DNA of 6,999 nucleotides from Nitrospinota bacterium (GCA_003489165.1 DNJG01000089.1:1-6999), one strand, 5' to 3'. Counted from the stretch's first letter, positions 1 to 5,819 are shown. The notes: a model not told the origin generated them from the letters alone. Translations and numbers: made by a program.

Positions 1-1783
1 GTATTATTGCATTCTGTTTTATTTTTAAAATCTGCCCCTGCAACTCCTTAAACTGCTGATGATTTCCTTCAGATACTGCAGTTTTTAACTGTTTTACAAG
101 CTCATTTATATCTATCCTGTTTTTCTTTATATATCTTATACAGTCTCCTATATTTTTATCCACCTCCTGATACTCTATATCTTCAAACACCATTTCAGAT
201 ACCAGTTTCTTTAACCTCTCACCTGACAGCATATCCATAATATGAGAAATGGTCATATTATCATTACTATTAGAAAGAGTAAATAGGACAGATGCTATCT
301 CTGTCAAGTCATTATCTTTAAAATCATCAATTGAAATATGCCTCTTAATCTTTTCTATATTTTTATTATCCAAAAGCATCAACTGAACAAGTATTCTTTC
401 AGCCTTGTTATGAGAGTGCGGAGTGCGGAGTGCGGAGTGAGAAGTTGAGGATTTTTTAGTTCCGTATTCTGTATTCTGCATTCTGTATTCCTTTTTACTC
501 ATCTCATCCATTATCGCCTTTTCAGAAACACCTGTCTTCTCGGCAAGGAGTGATAAATATATACTTCTTTCTACAGAGTTATTTATAATAGATAAAAACG
601 GAATGATACTATTAATGCATCTTATCTTCTCATCCAAACTCTTTAAATCTGATTCAGCTATTGCCTTATTTATTATATATTCCATGAAGGTCTTTGATTC
701 TCTGGCGATATTTAAAAAACCCTCTCCCCTTTTTTCTCTAATAAAATTGTCAGGGTCATTTCCATGAGGAAGCGAAATTACCTTAACCTTGACTCCTCCA
801 TTCAGAAGAACTATCCCACCCCTGTCAGACGCATTCCTCCCCGCCTCATCCCCATCAAAAACAAGTGTAACGGTATCTGTATATCTTCTTAAAATCCTCG
901 CATGGTCTTCTGTCAATGCCGTTCCTGATGTGGCAATAATATTCTTTATGCCATGCTGATACACGGTTATGAGGTCAAAATACCCTTCTACTAAAAATGC
1001 CTCTTTACTCTTCCTTATAGAATCTTTTGTAATATTAAGCCCATAAAGAATATTCCCTTTTTTGTAAACGAGCGTTTCAGGTGAATTTAAGTATTTTGGC
1101 CTTGAATCTGTATCGTTTAATACCCTCCCGCCAAAACCAACAACCCTGCCTTCTGAATCCGATATTGTAAATATAATCCTTTCCCTGAATCTGTCAACAT
1201 ATCCACCGCCATTTTCCCTTTCTTTTATTAACCCCGCACTGTTTTGAATATCAGTGGAAATCCCTTTTTTCTTTAAAAATTGATGGACTCCATCCCATGA
1301 AGTGGATGCATACCCTATTTTAAAAGATTCAATAATATTATCGGTTATCCCTCTTTTCCTCAAATACTCCCTTGCTGTCTTTCCCTGAGGCAAATCTGAC
1401 AACTGTCTCTGGAAAAACTCAGCGGCCATAGCATTTACATCATAAAGAGTATTTTTTTGACTGCTGTTTACACCCTTTATCTTCTGGTCGGTTATATTGA
1501 TGCCGTATTTTCTTGCAAGTAATAAGACCGAGTCAGGAAAAGAAATATTCTCTATCTTCATTACAAATTGATATACATTGCCCCCCTCATTACAGCCAAA
1601 ACAATGAAATATCTGTTTCGCAGGACTTACAATAAATGAAGGGGTCTTTTCAGAATGAAAAGGACAAAGCCCCTTATAATTGGCTCCGCTCTTTTTCAAT
1701 AGAATGCGGTCCGATATTACCTCAACTATATCGCTGCGAGCCCTTATCTCTTCTACCAATTCATCAGGGATGTAACCGCCCAC
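1..1783 (-). CDS. dnaG: DNA primase DnaG, 3' end cut by the window edge
   Basis: DnaG makes the RNA primers for chromosome replication at the fork, working with the replicative helicase. The frame is open for 594 codons and runs off the left edge without a stop, so the C-terminal end is missing, probably by little because relatives are about 580-650 residues. In order it has a CHC2 zinc finger with C40, H43, C61 and C64; the RFRERIIF core motif at 198-205; the Toprim glutamate in EGYFDLI (E266); the metal-binding FDGDEAG (D310, D312); and D343/D345 in the NDPDN segment. The helicase-binding part starts near 459. The start is GTG at 1783, chosen because GGAGG at 1790-1794 sits 6 nt upstream; an in-frame GTG at 1789 is too close to it. 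Residues 433-458 are oddly encoded by 7-bp tandem repeats. It lies 156 nt downstream of the YqeY gene, in the order rpsU-yqeY-dnaG. Confidence 0.97.
   Translation of the reverse strand, partial: MGGYIPDELVEEIRARSDIVEVISDRILLKKSGANYKGLCPFHSEKTPSFIVSPAKQIFHCFGCNEGGNVYQFVMKIENISFPDSVLLLARKYGINITDQKIKGVNSSQKNTLYDVNAMAAEFFQRQLSDLPQGKTAREYLRKRGITDNIIESFKIGYASTSWDGVHQFLKKKGISTDIQNSAGLIKERENGGGYVDRFRERIIFTISDSEGRVVGFGGRVLNDTDSRPKYLNSPETLVYKKGNILYGLNITKDSIRKSKEAFLVEGYFDLITVYQHGIKNIIATSGTALTEDHARILRRYTDTVTLVFDGDEAGRNASDRGGIVLLNGGVKVKVISLPHGNDPDNFIREKRGEGFLNIARESKTFMEYIINKAIAESDLKSLDEKIRCINSIIPFLSIINNSVERSIYLSLLAEKTGVSEKAIMDEMSKKEYRMQNTEYGTKKSSTSHSALRTPHSHNKAERILVQLMLLDNKNIEKIKRHISIDDFKDNDLTEIASVLFTLSNSNDNMTISHIMDMLSGERLKKLVSEMVFEDIEYQEVDKNIGDCIRYIKKNRIDINELVKQLKTAVSEGNHQQFKELQGQILKIKQNAII
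415..441. repeat. 7-bp tandem repeat (AGTGCGG) inside dnaG
   Basis: Three exact copies of AGTGCGG at 415-421, 422-428 and 429-435 are followed by a partial copy, AGTGAG. Three units make 21 bp, so the reading frame of dnaG is kept. On the coding strand the tract yields Ser/His/Pro/Arg residues around S450-H458. It sits about 20 bp from a second heptamer tract at 464-491. Confidence 0.9.
464..491. repeat. 7-bp tandem repeat (GTATTCT) inside dnaG
   Basis: Four heptamers lie head to tail: GTATTCT, GTATTCT, GCATTCT and GTATTCC (464-470, 471-477, 478-484, 485-491). The 28 bp are read through by dnaG and encode part of residues 431-441 (containing YRMQNTEYG). The period equals that of the neighbouring tract at 415-441 although the unit differs. 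Heptanucleotide repeats called STRRs are known from heterocystous cyanobacteria; whether these are related is unknown. Confidence 0.9.
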
Positions 1784-1939
1784 AGTCACCCTCCATAAAT
1801 ATGATTAAACAGGAAAAACATGACACACTGCATTGCTTGGCTGTATGGCTTTCCTTAAAGGCAATATAAGATTGAAAGGCTTCACTTAAATAATGAGAGG
1901 ATTATTGTTAAAAATCTTTACACTAAAGGAGTATTAAGA
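1784..1939. other. yqeY-dnaG intergenic region
   Basis: There are 156 nt between the YqeY stop and the dnaG start. The only convincing element is the dnaG Shine-Dalgarno sequence, GGAGG at 1790-1794 on the minus strand. A 6-bp AT-only inverted repeat (AATAAT/ATTATT, around 1891-1908) is too weak to call a terminator. I see no clear promoter, so dnaG is probably transcribed from rpsU, although the length would leave room for a processing site or a weak internal promoter. Confidence 0.6.
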
Positions 1940-2383
1940 TTAAGGCAGCATCTCTCTTGCAATCCTATTGACTAAATTACCATCTGCCTTACCTTTCAGC
2001 TCTGGCATTAAAATCTTCATTACCTTTCCGATATCTTTAGATGTAGCCGCTCCTGTCTCTGAGATAATTTCCCTGAGCCTTTTTTTTATCTCGTCTTCAC
2101 CCATCTGCTCAGGCAAATATATTGAAAGAGCTTCTATCTCCTTCTTCTCTTTCTCAGCCAAATCCATTCTGTTGCCATTCAGGAACTGGGTATAAGAATC
2201 CTTCCTTTGTTTTATTGCAGAGGTAATAACTCCCACCACATCCTCATCTTTAAGCTCCCTGCCGAGTTCTATCTCTTTATTTTTTATCCCGGCCCTTACC
2301 ATCCTAATTGCAGAGAGCCTGACCTGTTCCCCCTTCTTCATGGAATCCTTCATATCCTCCATCAGCCTCTCTTTAAGATGCAT
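1940..2383 (-). CDS. yqeY: GatB/YqeY-domain protein
   Basis: This 147-residue protein is the full usual length of the YqeY family, a stand-alone relative of the C-terminal tail domain of GatB; in GatB that domain contacts tRNA. The cellular role of free YqeY proteins is not settled. Family hallmarks are visible: an N-terminal helical part with VRLSAIRMVRAGIKNKEIE (residues 21-39), IKQRKDS (57-63), DLAEKEKKEIEAL (74-86), the YLPEQM turn (89-94), and a C-terminal stretch with GKVMKILMP and LKGKADGNLVNRIAREML. The ATG start follows the rpsU stop by 11 nt, with AAGGAG at 2388-2393 just upstream, so it is surely cotranscribed with rpsU. Insertion of yqeY between rpsU and dnaG is common in several phyla. 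No defect is seen. Confidence 0.93.
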   Translation of the reverse strand: MHLKERLMEDMKDSMKKGEQVRLSAIRMVRAGIKNKEIELGRELKDEDVVGVITSAIKQRKDSYTQFLNGNRMDLAEKEKKEIEALSIYLPEQMGEDEIKKRLREIISETGAATSKDIGKVMKILMPELKGKADGNLVNRIAREMLP

Positions 2384-2394
2384 AACACTCCTTT

Positions 2395-2589
2395 TTAGTA
2401 ATACCGTGCACCAAATTGTCCTAACTTCTTTCTTGCTTCTATCATCTTCTTTTTTCTTCTTATACTGGGTTTTTCGTAATACTCTCTTTTTTTGATTTCA
2501 GATAAAATGCCAGCCTTTTCACACTGCTTCTTAAATCTTCTTAAGGCGTTTTCAAAGGATTCGTTTTCCTTAACCTTAATCCCCGGCAT
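2395..2589 (-). CDS. rpsU: 30S ribosomal protein bS21
   Basis: bS21 is a small basic protein of the 30S subunit that sits near the anti-Shine-Dalgarno end of 16S rRNA and helps initiation. The 64-residue product has the family layout: a beta-like N-terminus IKVKENESFENALRRFKK, a central CEKAGILSEIKKREYYEKP segment, and a basic C-terminal helix RRKKKMIEARKK ending in a short aromatic tail (GARYY). The length is normal for the longer bS21 types. The ATG at 2589 is preceded by a GGAAGGGGGG purine run with about 10 nt between it and the start. It is the first gene of the rpsU-yqeY-dnaG unit and is read from the promoter at 2710-2738 through a leader of about 110 nt. Confidence 0.97.
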   Translation of the reverse strand: MPGIKVKENESFENALRRFKKQCEKAGILSEIKKREYYEKPSIRRKKKMIEARKKLGQFGARYY

Positions 2590-2611
2590 ACAGGTTTATC
2601 CCCCCTTCCAA

Positions 2612-2635
2612 CCTTCAATATAACCTCCAATATAA
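2612..2635 (-). repeat. 12-bp direct repeat in the rpsU leader
   Basis: Reading the minus strand, TTATATTGGAGG is followed directly by TTATATTGAAGG, with one mismatch in 12. Each unit ends in a purine run resembling a Shine-Dalgarno sequence, and the true rpsU site (GGAAGGGGGG) follows. This could be chance duplication or ribosome standby sites in the leader; the sequence cannot decide. Confidence 0.6.
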
Positions 2636-2709
2636 TTTCCAATTGGTTTTTAAACAAAAAAGGGATTAATATGTTTTTTCAGGATAAAAGATTTTCTCCG
2701 TATTCTTAA

Positions 2710-2738
2710 TATATAACAACCTGTTGCAAAAATGTCAA
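2710..2738 (-). promoter_or_regulatory. sigma70-type promoter for rpsU-yqeY-dnaG
   Basis: On the minus strand a perfect -35 hexamer TTGACA (2738-2733) is followed after 17 nt by TATATA (2715-2710); reading TATATT two bases further gives a 19-nt spacer. Transcription would begin near 2702, leaving a 5' leader of about 110 nt before the rpsU ATG. This is the best promoter match noticed in the window and it faces the housekeeping operon as expected. Confidence 0.75.
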
Positions 2739-2834
2739 GGCATATTCTCTTTCTGTCAAGCCAAAGTAGAAATGTCCTGTTTTCTAAGTTTTTGTTAATA
2801 ATAATCTAATCCTCTTTATTAGTTTTTATTTTTA

Positions 2835-2843
2835 TGTTATATT
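2835..2843 (+). promoter_or_regulatory. possible extended -10 element for the mini-ORF/gatCA unit
   Basis: TGTTATATT fits an extended -10 (TG, one base, then TATATT, 5 of 6 to consensus). The -35 position 17 nt upstream is TTTATT, which is poor. A start near 2850 would give a leader of about 40 nt to the ATG at 2889. The surroundings are AT-rich, so chance matches are likely. Confidence 0.35.
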
Positions 2844-2888
2844 TTTAAATCTATCTAACTGTCAAATATTAGAAAGGGGGATTTGAAA

Positions 2889-2960
2889 ATGGCAAGCAAG
2901 ACAAAAAAGAAGAAGTTAAGAAGGAGATGGAGAAGCAAAAAGGCATCGCATAGGAGATAG
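2889..2960 (+). CDS. very basic 23-residue mini-protein, possibly ribosome-associated
   Basis: A 24-codon ORF (with TAG stop) begins at ATG 2889 after the purine run AGAAAGGGGG, whose G-tract ends 8 nt before the start; this is one of the stronger ribosome sites in the window. The product starts MASKTKKKKLRRRWR and has 7 Lys, 6 Arg, 1 His, 1 Trp and no acidic residue. I do not recognise a family. In size and charge it resembles tiny ribosomal proteins such as bTHX or the bacterial COX24/AURKAIP1-like (bS22) peptides, but no diagnostic motif is evident. It is divergent from rpsU and upstream of gatC on the same strand, which fits a translation-related role. The alternative is a chance ORF in purine-rich DNA; the strong ribosome site argues against that. 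Confidence 0.6.
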   Translation: MASKTKKKKLRRRWRSKKASHRR

Positions 2961-2964
2961 AAAA

Positions 2965-3026
2965 GAGTTTAGGATTTAAAGAATTGAGGAGTTAAAAATG
3001 CCTGAACTCCTAAACTCCTTAACTCC
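2965..3026 (+). promoter_or_regulatory. gatC leader with competing inverted repeats
   Basis: Three perfect pairings are possible in the RNA: GAGTTTAGGA (2965-2974) with TCCTAAACTC (3008-3017); AGGAGTT (2987-2993) with AACTCCT (3005-3011); and GGAGTTAA (2988-2995) with TTAACTCC (3019-3026). The first two share bases 3008-3011, and the second and third share the GGAGTT arm, so each pair is mutually exclusive. That arm contains the Shine-Dalgarno-like GAGGAG (2986-2991). The AACTCC unit occurs three times with an 8-bp period (3005, 3013, 3021). No U-run follows, so it is not a standard terminator. It may be regulatory, or simply a repeat element with palindromic arms. Confidence 0.5.
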
Positions 3027-3054
3027 ACAACTTATATATGAAATTATCAATTAA
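2998..3054 (+). CDS. 18-residue leader mini-ORF overlapping gatC start (tentative)
   Basis: ATG at 2998 lies 6 nt after GAGGAG (2986-2991), an ideal ribosome-site spacing, and opens a 19-codon frame reading MPELLNSLTPQLIYEIIN then TAA. It ends 17 nt inside gatC, in a different frame. gatC itself has no recognisable Shine-Dalgarno sequence, so ribosomes translating this frame could reach and restart at the gatC ATG (translational coupling). The peptide has no known relative and is partly encoded by the 8-bp AACTCC repeats, so it may be incidental. Confidence 0.35.
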   Translation: MPELLNSLTPQLIYEIIN

Positions 3055-3331
3055 GGAAGTAGAGCATGTAGCTGAATTGGCACGGTTAGAGCTTACCGAT
3101 GCGGAAAAGGAGAGGTTTGCCGAACAGTTGAGCAACATACTTACCCATATAGACAAGCTGAATCGGCTTGATACAGACAGTGTTGAGCCTACATCCCATG
3201 TCCTGCCGGTAAAAAACATCTTCAGGGATGATGTGAGTAGGGAATTATTTTTAGAAGGTAATTCCCTTGATAATGCACCCGATAAAGATAAAGGATATTA
3301 CAAGGTTCCGAAGATTATAGAAGAGGCATAA
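3038..3331 (+). CDS. gatC: Asp-tRNA(Asn)/Glu-tRNA(Gln) amidotransferase subunit C
   Basis: GatC is the small belt-like subunit that holds GatA and GatB together in the enzyme converting Glu-tRNA(Gln) to Gln-tRNA(Gln) and/or Asp-tRNA(Asn) to Asn-tRNA(Asn). The 97-residue length is typical. The N-terminal helix EVEHVAELARLELTDAE (residues 7-23) and the later segment with VEPTSHVLPVKNIFRDD and YYKVPKIIEEA are classic for the family. The ATG at 3038 gives the usual N-terminus (MKLSIKEVEHVA), and an in-frame TAA at 3020-3022 excludes a longer start. Oddly, no Shine-Dalgarno sequence precedes it; the upstream 12 nt read ACAACTTATAT. The stop is followed at once by the gatA ATG, so the two are cotranscribed. 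Confidence 0.97.
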   Translation: MKLSIKEVEHVAELARLELTDAEKERFAEQLSNILTHIDKLNRLDTDSVEPTSHVLPVKNIFRDDVSRELFLEGNSLDNAPDKDKGYYKVPKIIEEA

Positions 3332-4801
3332 ATGGAATTACACAACCTCACCATCCATGAATTGAAGGAAAAATTAAAAAGACGAGAGATAAGTGCAAGG
3401 GAACTGACACTGGAATTTATTAAAAGGATTGAGAGGGTTGAGAAGGATATTCACTCATTTATAACCCTTACAAAGGATGATGCACTGAAACAGGCTGAAG
3501 ATATAGATAATAAAATAAATGCAGGCAAAGACCTACCACTCCTCGGAATTCCACTCGCAATAAAGGATTTGATATGTATTAGAAGGGTGAGGACTACATG
3601 CGGCTCAAAGATACTCTCAAACTATGTCCCTCCTTATGATGCAACTGTAATAAAAAAATTAAGAGACAGTGGTGCTGTATTCCTTGGAAAATTAAACATG
3701 GATGAATTTGCCATGGGTTCATCAACTGAGACATCGCATTTTGGTGTAACACGAAACCCCTGGAATTTAGATGCAATTCCCGGCGGCTCAAGCGGAGGCT
3801 CCGCCGCTTCAGTTTCGGCAGATGAATGTGCAGGTTCTCTCGGCTCAGATACAGGGGGCTCTATAAGACAGCCTGCCTCAATGTGCGGCATCACAGGATT
3901 AAAACCTACATACGGAAGAGTCTCCCGCTTTGGGCTTGTCGCATTTGCATCCTCCCTTGACCAGATTGGACCAATGACAAAAGATGTAACAGACACAGCG
4001 ATTTTAATGAATGTTATAAGCGGAAAAGACCCTCTTGATTCTACATCCGCAGATGTCCCTGTCCCTGATTTTACAAAATCCCTTCTTAATAATGTAAAGG
4101 GGTTAAAAATCGGCATTCCAAAGGAATACTTTGTAGAGGGAATGGATGGGGATGTAGAAAAATCTGTAAAAGGTGCAATTGAAATCTTTAAAAAACTTGG
4201 TGCTGAAATTAAAGAAGTCTCTCTCCCTCACACAGACTATGCAGTCTCCGCCTATTATGTAATTGCACCTGCAGAGGCAAGCTCAAATCTTGCGAGATAT
4301 GATGGTGTAAAGTATGGCTACAGGACAGATAATTCAAAAAACCTGTTATCAATGTATAAAAAGACAAGGAGAGAGGGTTTTGGGGCAGAGGTAAAGAGGA
4401 GGATAATGCTGGGAACTTACACATTAAGCTCAGGATACTATGATGCCTATTACCTTAAGGCACAAAAGGTAAGGACACTTATAAAGAAGGATTTTGATGA
4501 TGCCTTCAAAAACTGCGACATCCTGATTACCCCCACCGCACCAACATCTGCATTTAAAATCGGGGAAAAATTTGATAATCCGATTCAGATGTATCTCTCG
4601 GACATATTCACTATTTCTGTCAATCTTGCAGGTGTCCCTGCCATTTCAATCCCCTGCGGCTTCAGTAAGAATGGACTGCCGATAGGACTTCAGATTATTG
4701 GAAGACACTTTGATGAGGAGACTGTAATAAGGGCAGCCTACACATTTGAGCAGAATACAGATTACCACCAAAAGAAGCCAAACATAAGAACAAAAACCTG
4801 A
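3332..4801 (+). CDS. gatA: Asp-tRNA(Asn)/Glu-tRNA(Gln) amidotransferase subunit A
   Basis: GatA is the glutaminase subunit: it releases ammonia from glutamine and sends it to GatB, which amidates the mischarged tRNA. At 489 residues it is full length. The amidase-signature Ser-cisSer-Lys triad is visible: K78 in LAIKDL, S153 in GGSSGGSAAS and nucleophile S177 in GSDTGGSIRQPAS. Other family blocks are KPTYGRVSRFGL (191-202), the GFGAEVKRRIMLGTY segment, and the C-terminal GVPAISIPCGF and GLPIGLQIIG. Residues 79-88 (DLICIRRVRT) differ from the common DNICTKGVRT-like form, but no catalytic residue is affected. The start directly abuts gatC, with AAGAGG (3321-3326) inside the gatC end serving as ribosome site. 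gatB does not follow; the next gene, trpC, is convergent, so gatB must lie elsewhere. Confidence 0.98.
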   Translation: MELHNLTIHELKEKLKRREISARELTLEFIKRIERVEKDIHSFITLTKDDALKQAEDIDNKINAGKDLPLLGIPLAIKDLICIRRVRTTCGSKILSNYVPPYDATVIKKLRDSGAVFLGKLNMDEFAMGSSTETSHFGVTRNPWNLDAIPGGSSGGSAASVSADECAGSLGSDTGGSIRQPASMCGITGLKPTYGRVSRFGLVAFASSLDQIGPMTKDVTDTAILMNVISGKDPLDSTSADVPVPDFTKSLLNNVKGLKIGIPKEYFVEGMDGDVEKSVKGAIEIFKKLGAEIKEVSLPHTDYAVSAYYVIAPAEASSNLARYDGVKYGYRTDNSKNLLSMYKKTRREGFGAEVKRRIMLGTYTLSSGYYDAYYLKAQKVRTLIKKDFDDAFKNCDILITPTAPTSAFKIGEKFDNPIQMYLSDIFTISVNLAGVPAISIPCGFSKNGLPIGLQIIGRHFDEETVIRAAYTFEQNTDYHQKKPNIRTKT

Positions 4802-4806
4802 TTAAC

Positions 4807-4822
4807 CACGAAGCTCACGAAG
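4807..4822. repeat. short direct repeat CACGAAG after gatA
   Basis: CACGAAG occurs at 4807-4813 and 4816-4822, within six bases of the gatA stop. ACCACGAAG-like words are a frequent intergenic repeat type in several bacterial phyla (general impression, not a search). No coding role is seen. Confidence 0.5.
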
Positions 4823-4842
4823 AATTATAAGACAGAACATAG

Positions 4843-4918
4843 AACACAAATTTCACGAATATACGAATTACACAAATAAAAAAATCAAAACATTCGTGCA
4901 ATTTGTTCCATTTGTGTT
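4843..4918. terminator. imperfect inverted repeat between convergent gatA and trpC
   Basis: AACACAAAT (4843-4851) matches the reverse complement of ATTTGTGTT (4910-4918), and CACGAAT (4854-4860) matches ATTCGTG (4892-4898). The arms enclose an A-rich loop and the whole ends exactly at the trpC stop codon. A further copy of ACACAAAT lies at 4870-4877. The position between two convergent genes suits a bidirectional end-of-transcript structure, but the stems are AT-rich and one arm carries an 11-nt insertion, so strength is doubtful. It may instead be an intergenic repeat element. Confidence 0.45.
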
Positions 4919-5710
4919 TTATGTATGGGATAAAAGTTCTTTGAGTTTTCTTCCAATATCTTTTTCTTTCATCAAAGACTCGCCTATCAGAAATGCATCC
5001 ACACCAATCTCTTTAAGATGCAATATGTCATCCCTCTTTTCTATCCCGCTTTCACTCACAACAGTTATGCCTTCCGGTATATGCTCTATCAACTTTTCAG
5101 TTGTCTTTATATCAACCTTAAAAGTATCAAGGTCCCTGTTGTTAATCCCTATCAAATCAGCCTTTACTGACAGGGTATCATCAAGTTCTTTTTTTGTATG
5201 GACTTCTATCAGGGGGGACATTCCAAGCTCATTGCCGAGATGCATATAGTCCTTTAATTGATTTTTCTCCAATATGGCGGCAATTAGTAAGAATCCATCA
5301 GCACCATATACCCTTGACTCAAAAACCTGATATTCACTTATAATAAAATCCTTTCTTAAGAGAGGGAGGGTAACAACCTTTTTTATATCCGACAGATAAT
5401 TAATATCACCCTGAAAAAATTCCTTATCGGTAAGGACAGATATTGCAGAAGCCCCATTCTCCTGATATATCTCAGCTATCTTTAGAGGATTAAAATCCTC
5501 CCTTATTATTCCCTTTGATGGAGATGCCTTTTTTACCTCTGCGATTATTTTAGTTGTCCTCTCCTTCTGACTCTCATCCTTTTTCAGTGCCTTCAAAAAC
5601 CCCCTCGTCTCCTCCATATCTCTTATCTTTGACTTGAGTTCCAAAACAGGAGTTTTTGTTTTTAAATATTCTACTTCTTCTTTTTTACTTTTTATTATTT
5701 TTGAAAGCAT
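4919..5710 (-). CDS. trpC: indole-3-glycerol phosphate synthase
   Basis: TrpC closes the ring of carboxyphenylamino-deoxyribulose phosphate to indole-3-glycerol phosphate in tryptophan synthesis; it is a cytosolic TIM-barrel enzyme. With the ATG at 5710 it has 263 residues, normal for a monofunctional enzyme (no TrpF fusion). Key positions are visible: E58 and K60 in IAEVKKASPSKG, K120 in LLRKDFI, E169 in PLIEVH, N190 in GINNRDL, S219/S221 in VVSESGI, and the phosphate-binding GES near 243. The N-terminus MLSKIIKSKKEEV at the chosen start fits the family; a TTG at 5728 would add six residues but lies in an intergenic repeat. The ribosome site is poor for either start. It follows trpD on the same strand after about 110 nt of repeats. 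Confidence 0.96.
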   Translation of the reverse strand: MLSKIIKSKKEEVEYLKTKTPVLELKSKIRDMEETRGFLKALKKDESQKERTTKIIAEVKKASPSKGIIREDFNPLKIAEIYQENGASAISVLTDKEFFQGDINYLSDIKKVVTLPLLRKDFIISEYQVFESRVYGADGFLLIAAILEKNQLKDYMHLGNELGMSPLIEVHTKKELDDTLSVKADLIGINNRDLDTFKVDIKTTEKLIEHIPEGITVVSESGIEKRDDILHLKEIGVDAFLIGESLMKEKDIGRKLKELLSHT

Positions 5711-5819
5711 ACGAAAAATAAACACCAAATTTTAAACACCAAATTACAAATAAGCTCAAATAACCAAAATTCTAAAATTTTTAAAATTGGGATTTGGAAT
5801 TTGAATATTGGAATTTCAT
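5711..5819. repeat. degenerate 7/14-bp repeat tract between trpD and trpC
   Basis: The whole 109-nt spacer is AT-rich and periodic. AACACCAAATT occurs at 5721-5731 and again exactly 14 bp on at 5735-5745. Near trpD there are four 7-bp units: GGATTTG (5790-5796), GAATTTG (5797-5803), AATATTG (5804-5810) and GAATTTC (5811-5817), ending 2 nt before the trpD stop. No ORF or promoter is evident. The period equals that of the tracts inside dnaG. Confidence 0.75.

Larger units (their letters stand above)
2590..2888. other. divergent control region between rpsU and the mini-ORF
   Basis: These 299 nt hold no gene I can support. On the minus strand there is a good sigma70-type promoter (2710-2738) and an rpsU leader of about 110 nt. 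That leader carries two 12-bp near-identical units (TTATATTGGAGG at 2635-2624 and TTATATTGAAGG at 2623-2612) just before the rpsU Shine-Dalgarno sequence. On the plus strand there is a weak extended -10 (2835-2843) and then a purine-rich Shine-Dalgarno sequence (2873-2880) for the mini-ORF at 2889. The rest is very AT-rich. Confidence 0.7.

Noticed and set aside
409..491. CRISPR array or frameshifted gene in dnaG
   Set aside because: The repeats are 7 bp, with no spacers of constant length, and the dnaG frame stays open throughout with conserved sequence on both sides.
1636..1869. 77-codon plus-strand frame over the dnaG start
   Set aside because: Most of it is antisense to the dnaG zinc-finger coding region and it has no ribosome site; the dnaG frame explains the conservation.
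2545..2622. TTG-started mini-frame in the rpsU leader after GGAGG (2624-2628)
   Set aside because: Although GGAGG is 5 nt before a TTG, the product overlaps rpsU in another frame and resembles nothing; the 12-bp duplication explains the second purine run.
2806..2822. CTAAT/ATTAG hairpin followed by a T-rich run, like a terminator
   Set aside because: The stem has only 5 bp, mostly A-T, with a 7-nt loop, and no plus-strand gene upstream needs a terminator there.
3634..4116. 160-codon open frame on the minus strand inside gatA
   Set aside because: It is a shadow of the strongly conserved gatA frame; its translation is Pro/Ser-rich with no family features and no ribosome site.
5711..5728. TTG start giving TrpC six more N-terminal residues
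   Set aside because: The added residues fall in the AACACCAAATT repeat and have no match to the TrpC N-terminus; the ATG at 5710 gives the family-typical beginning.
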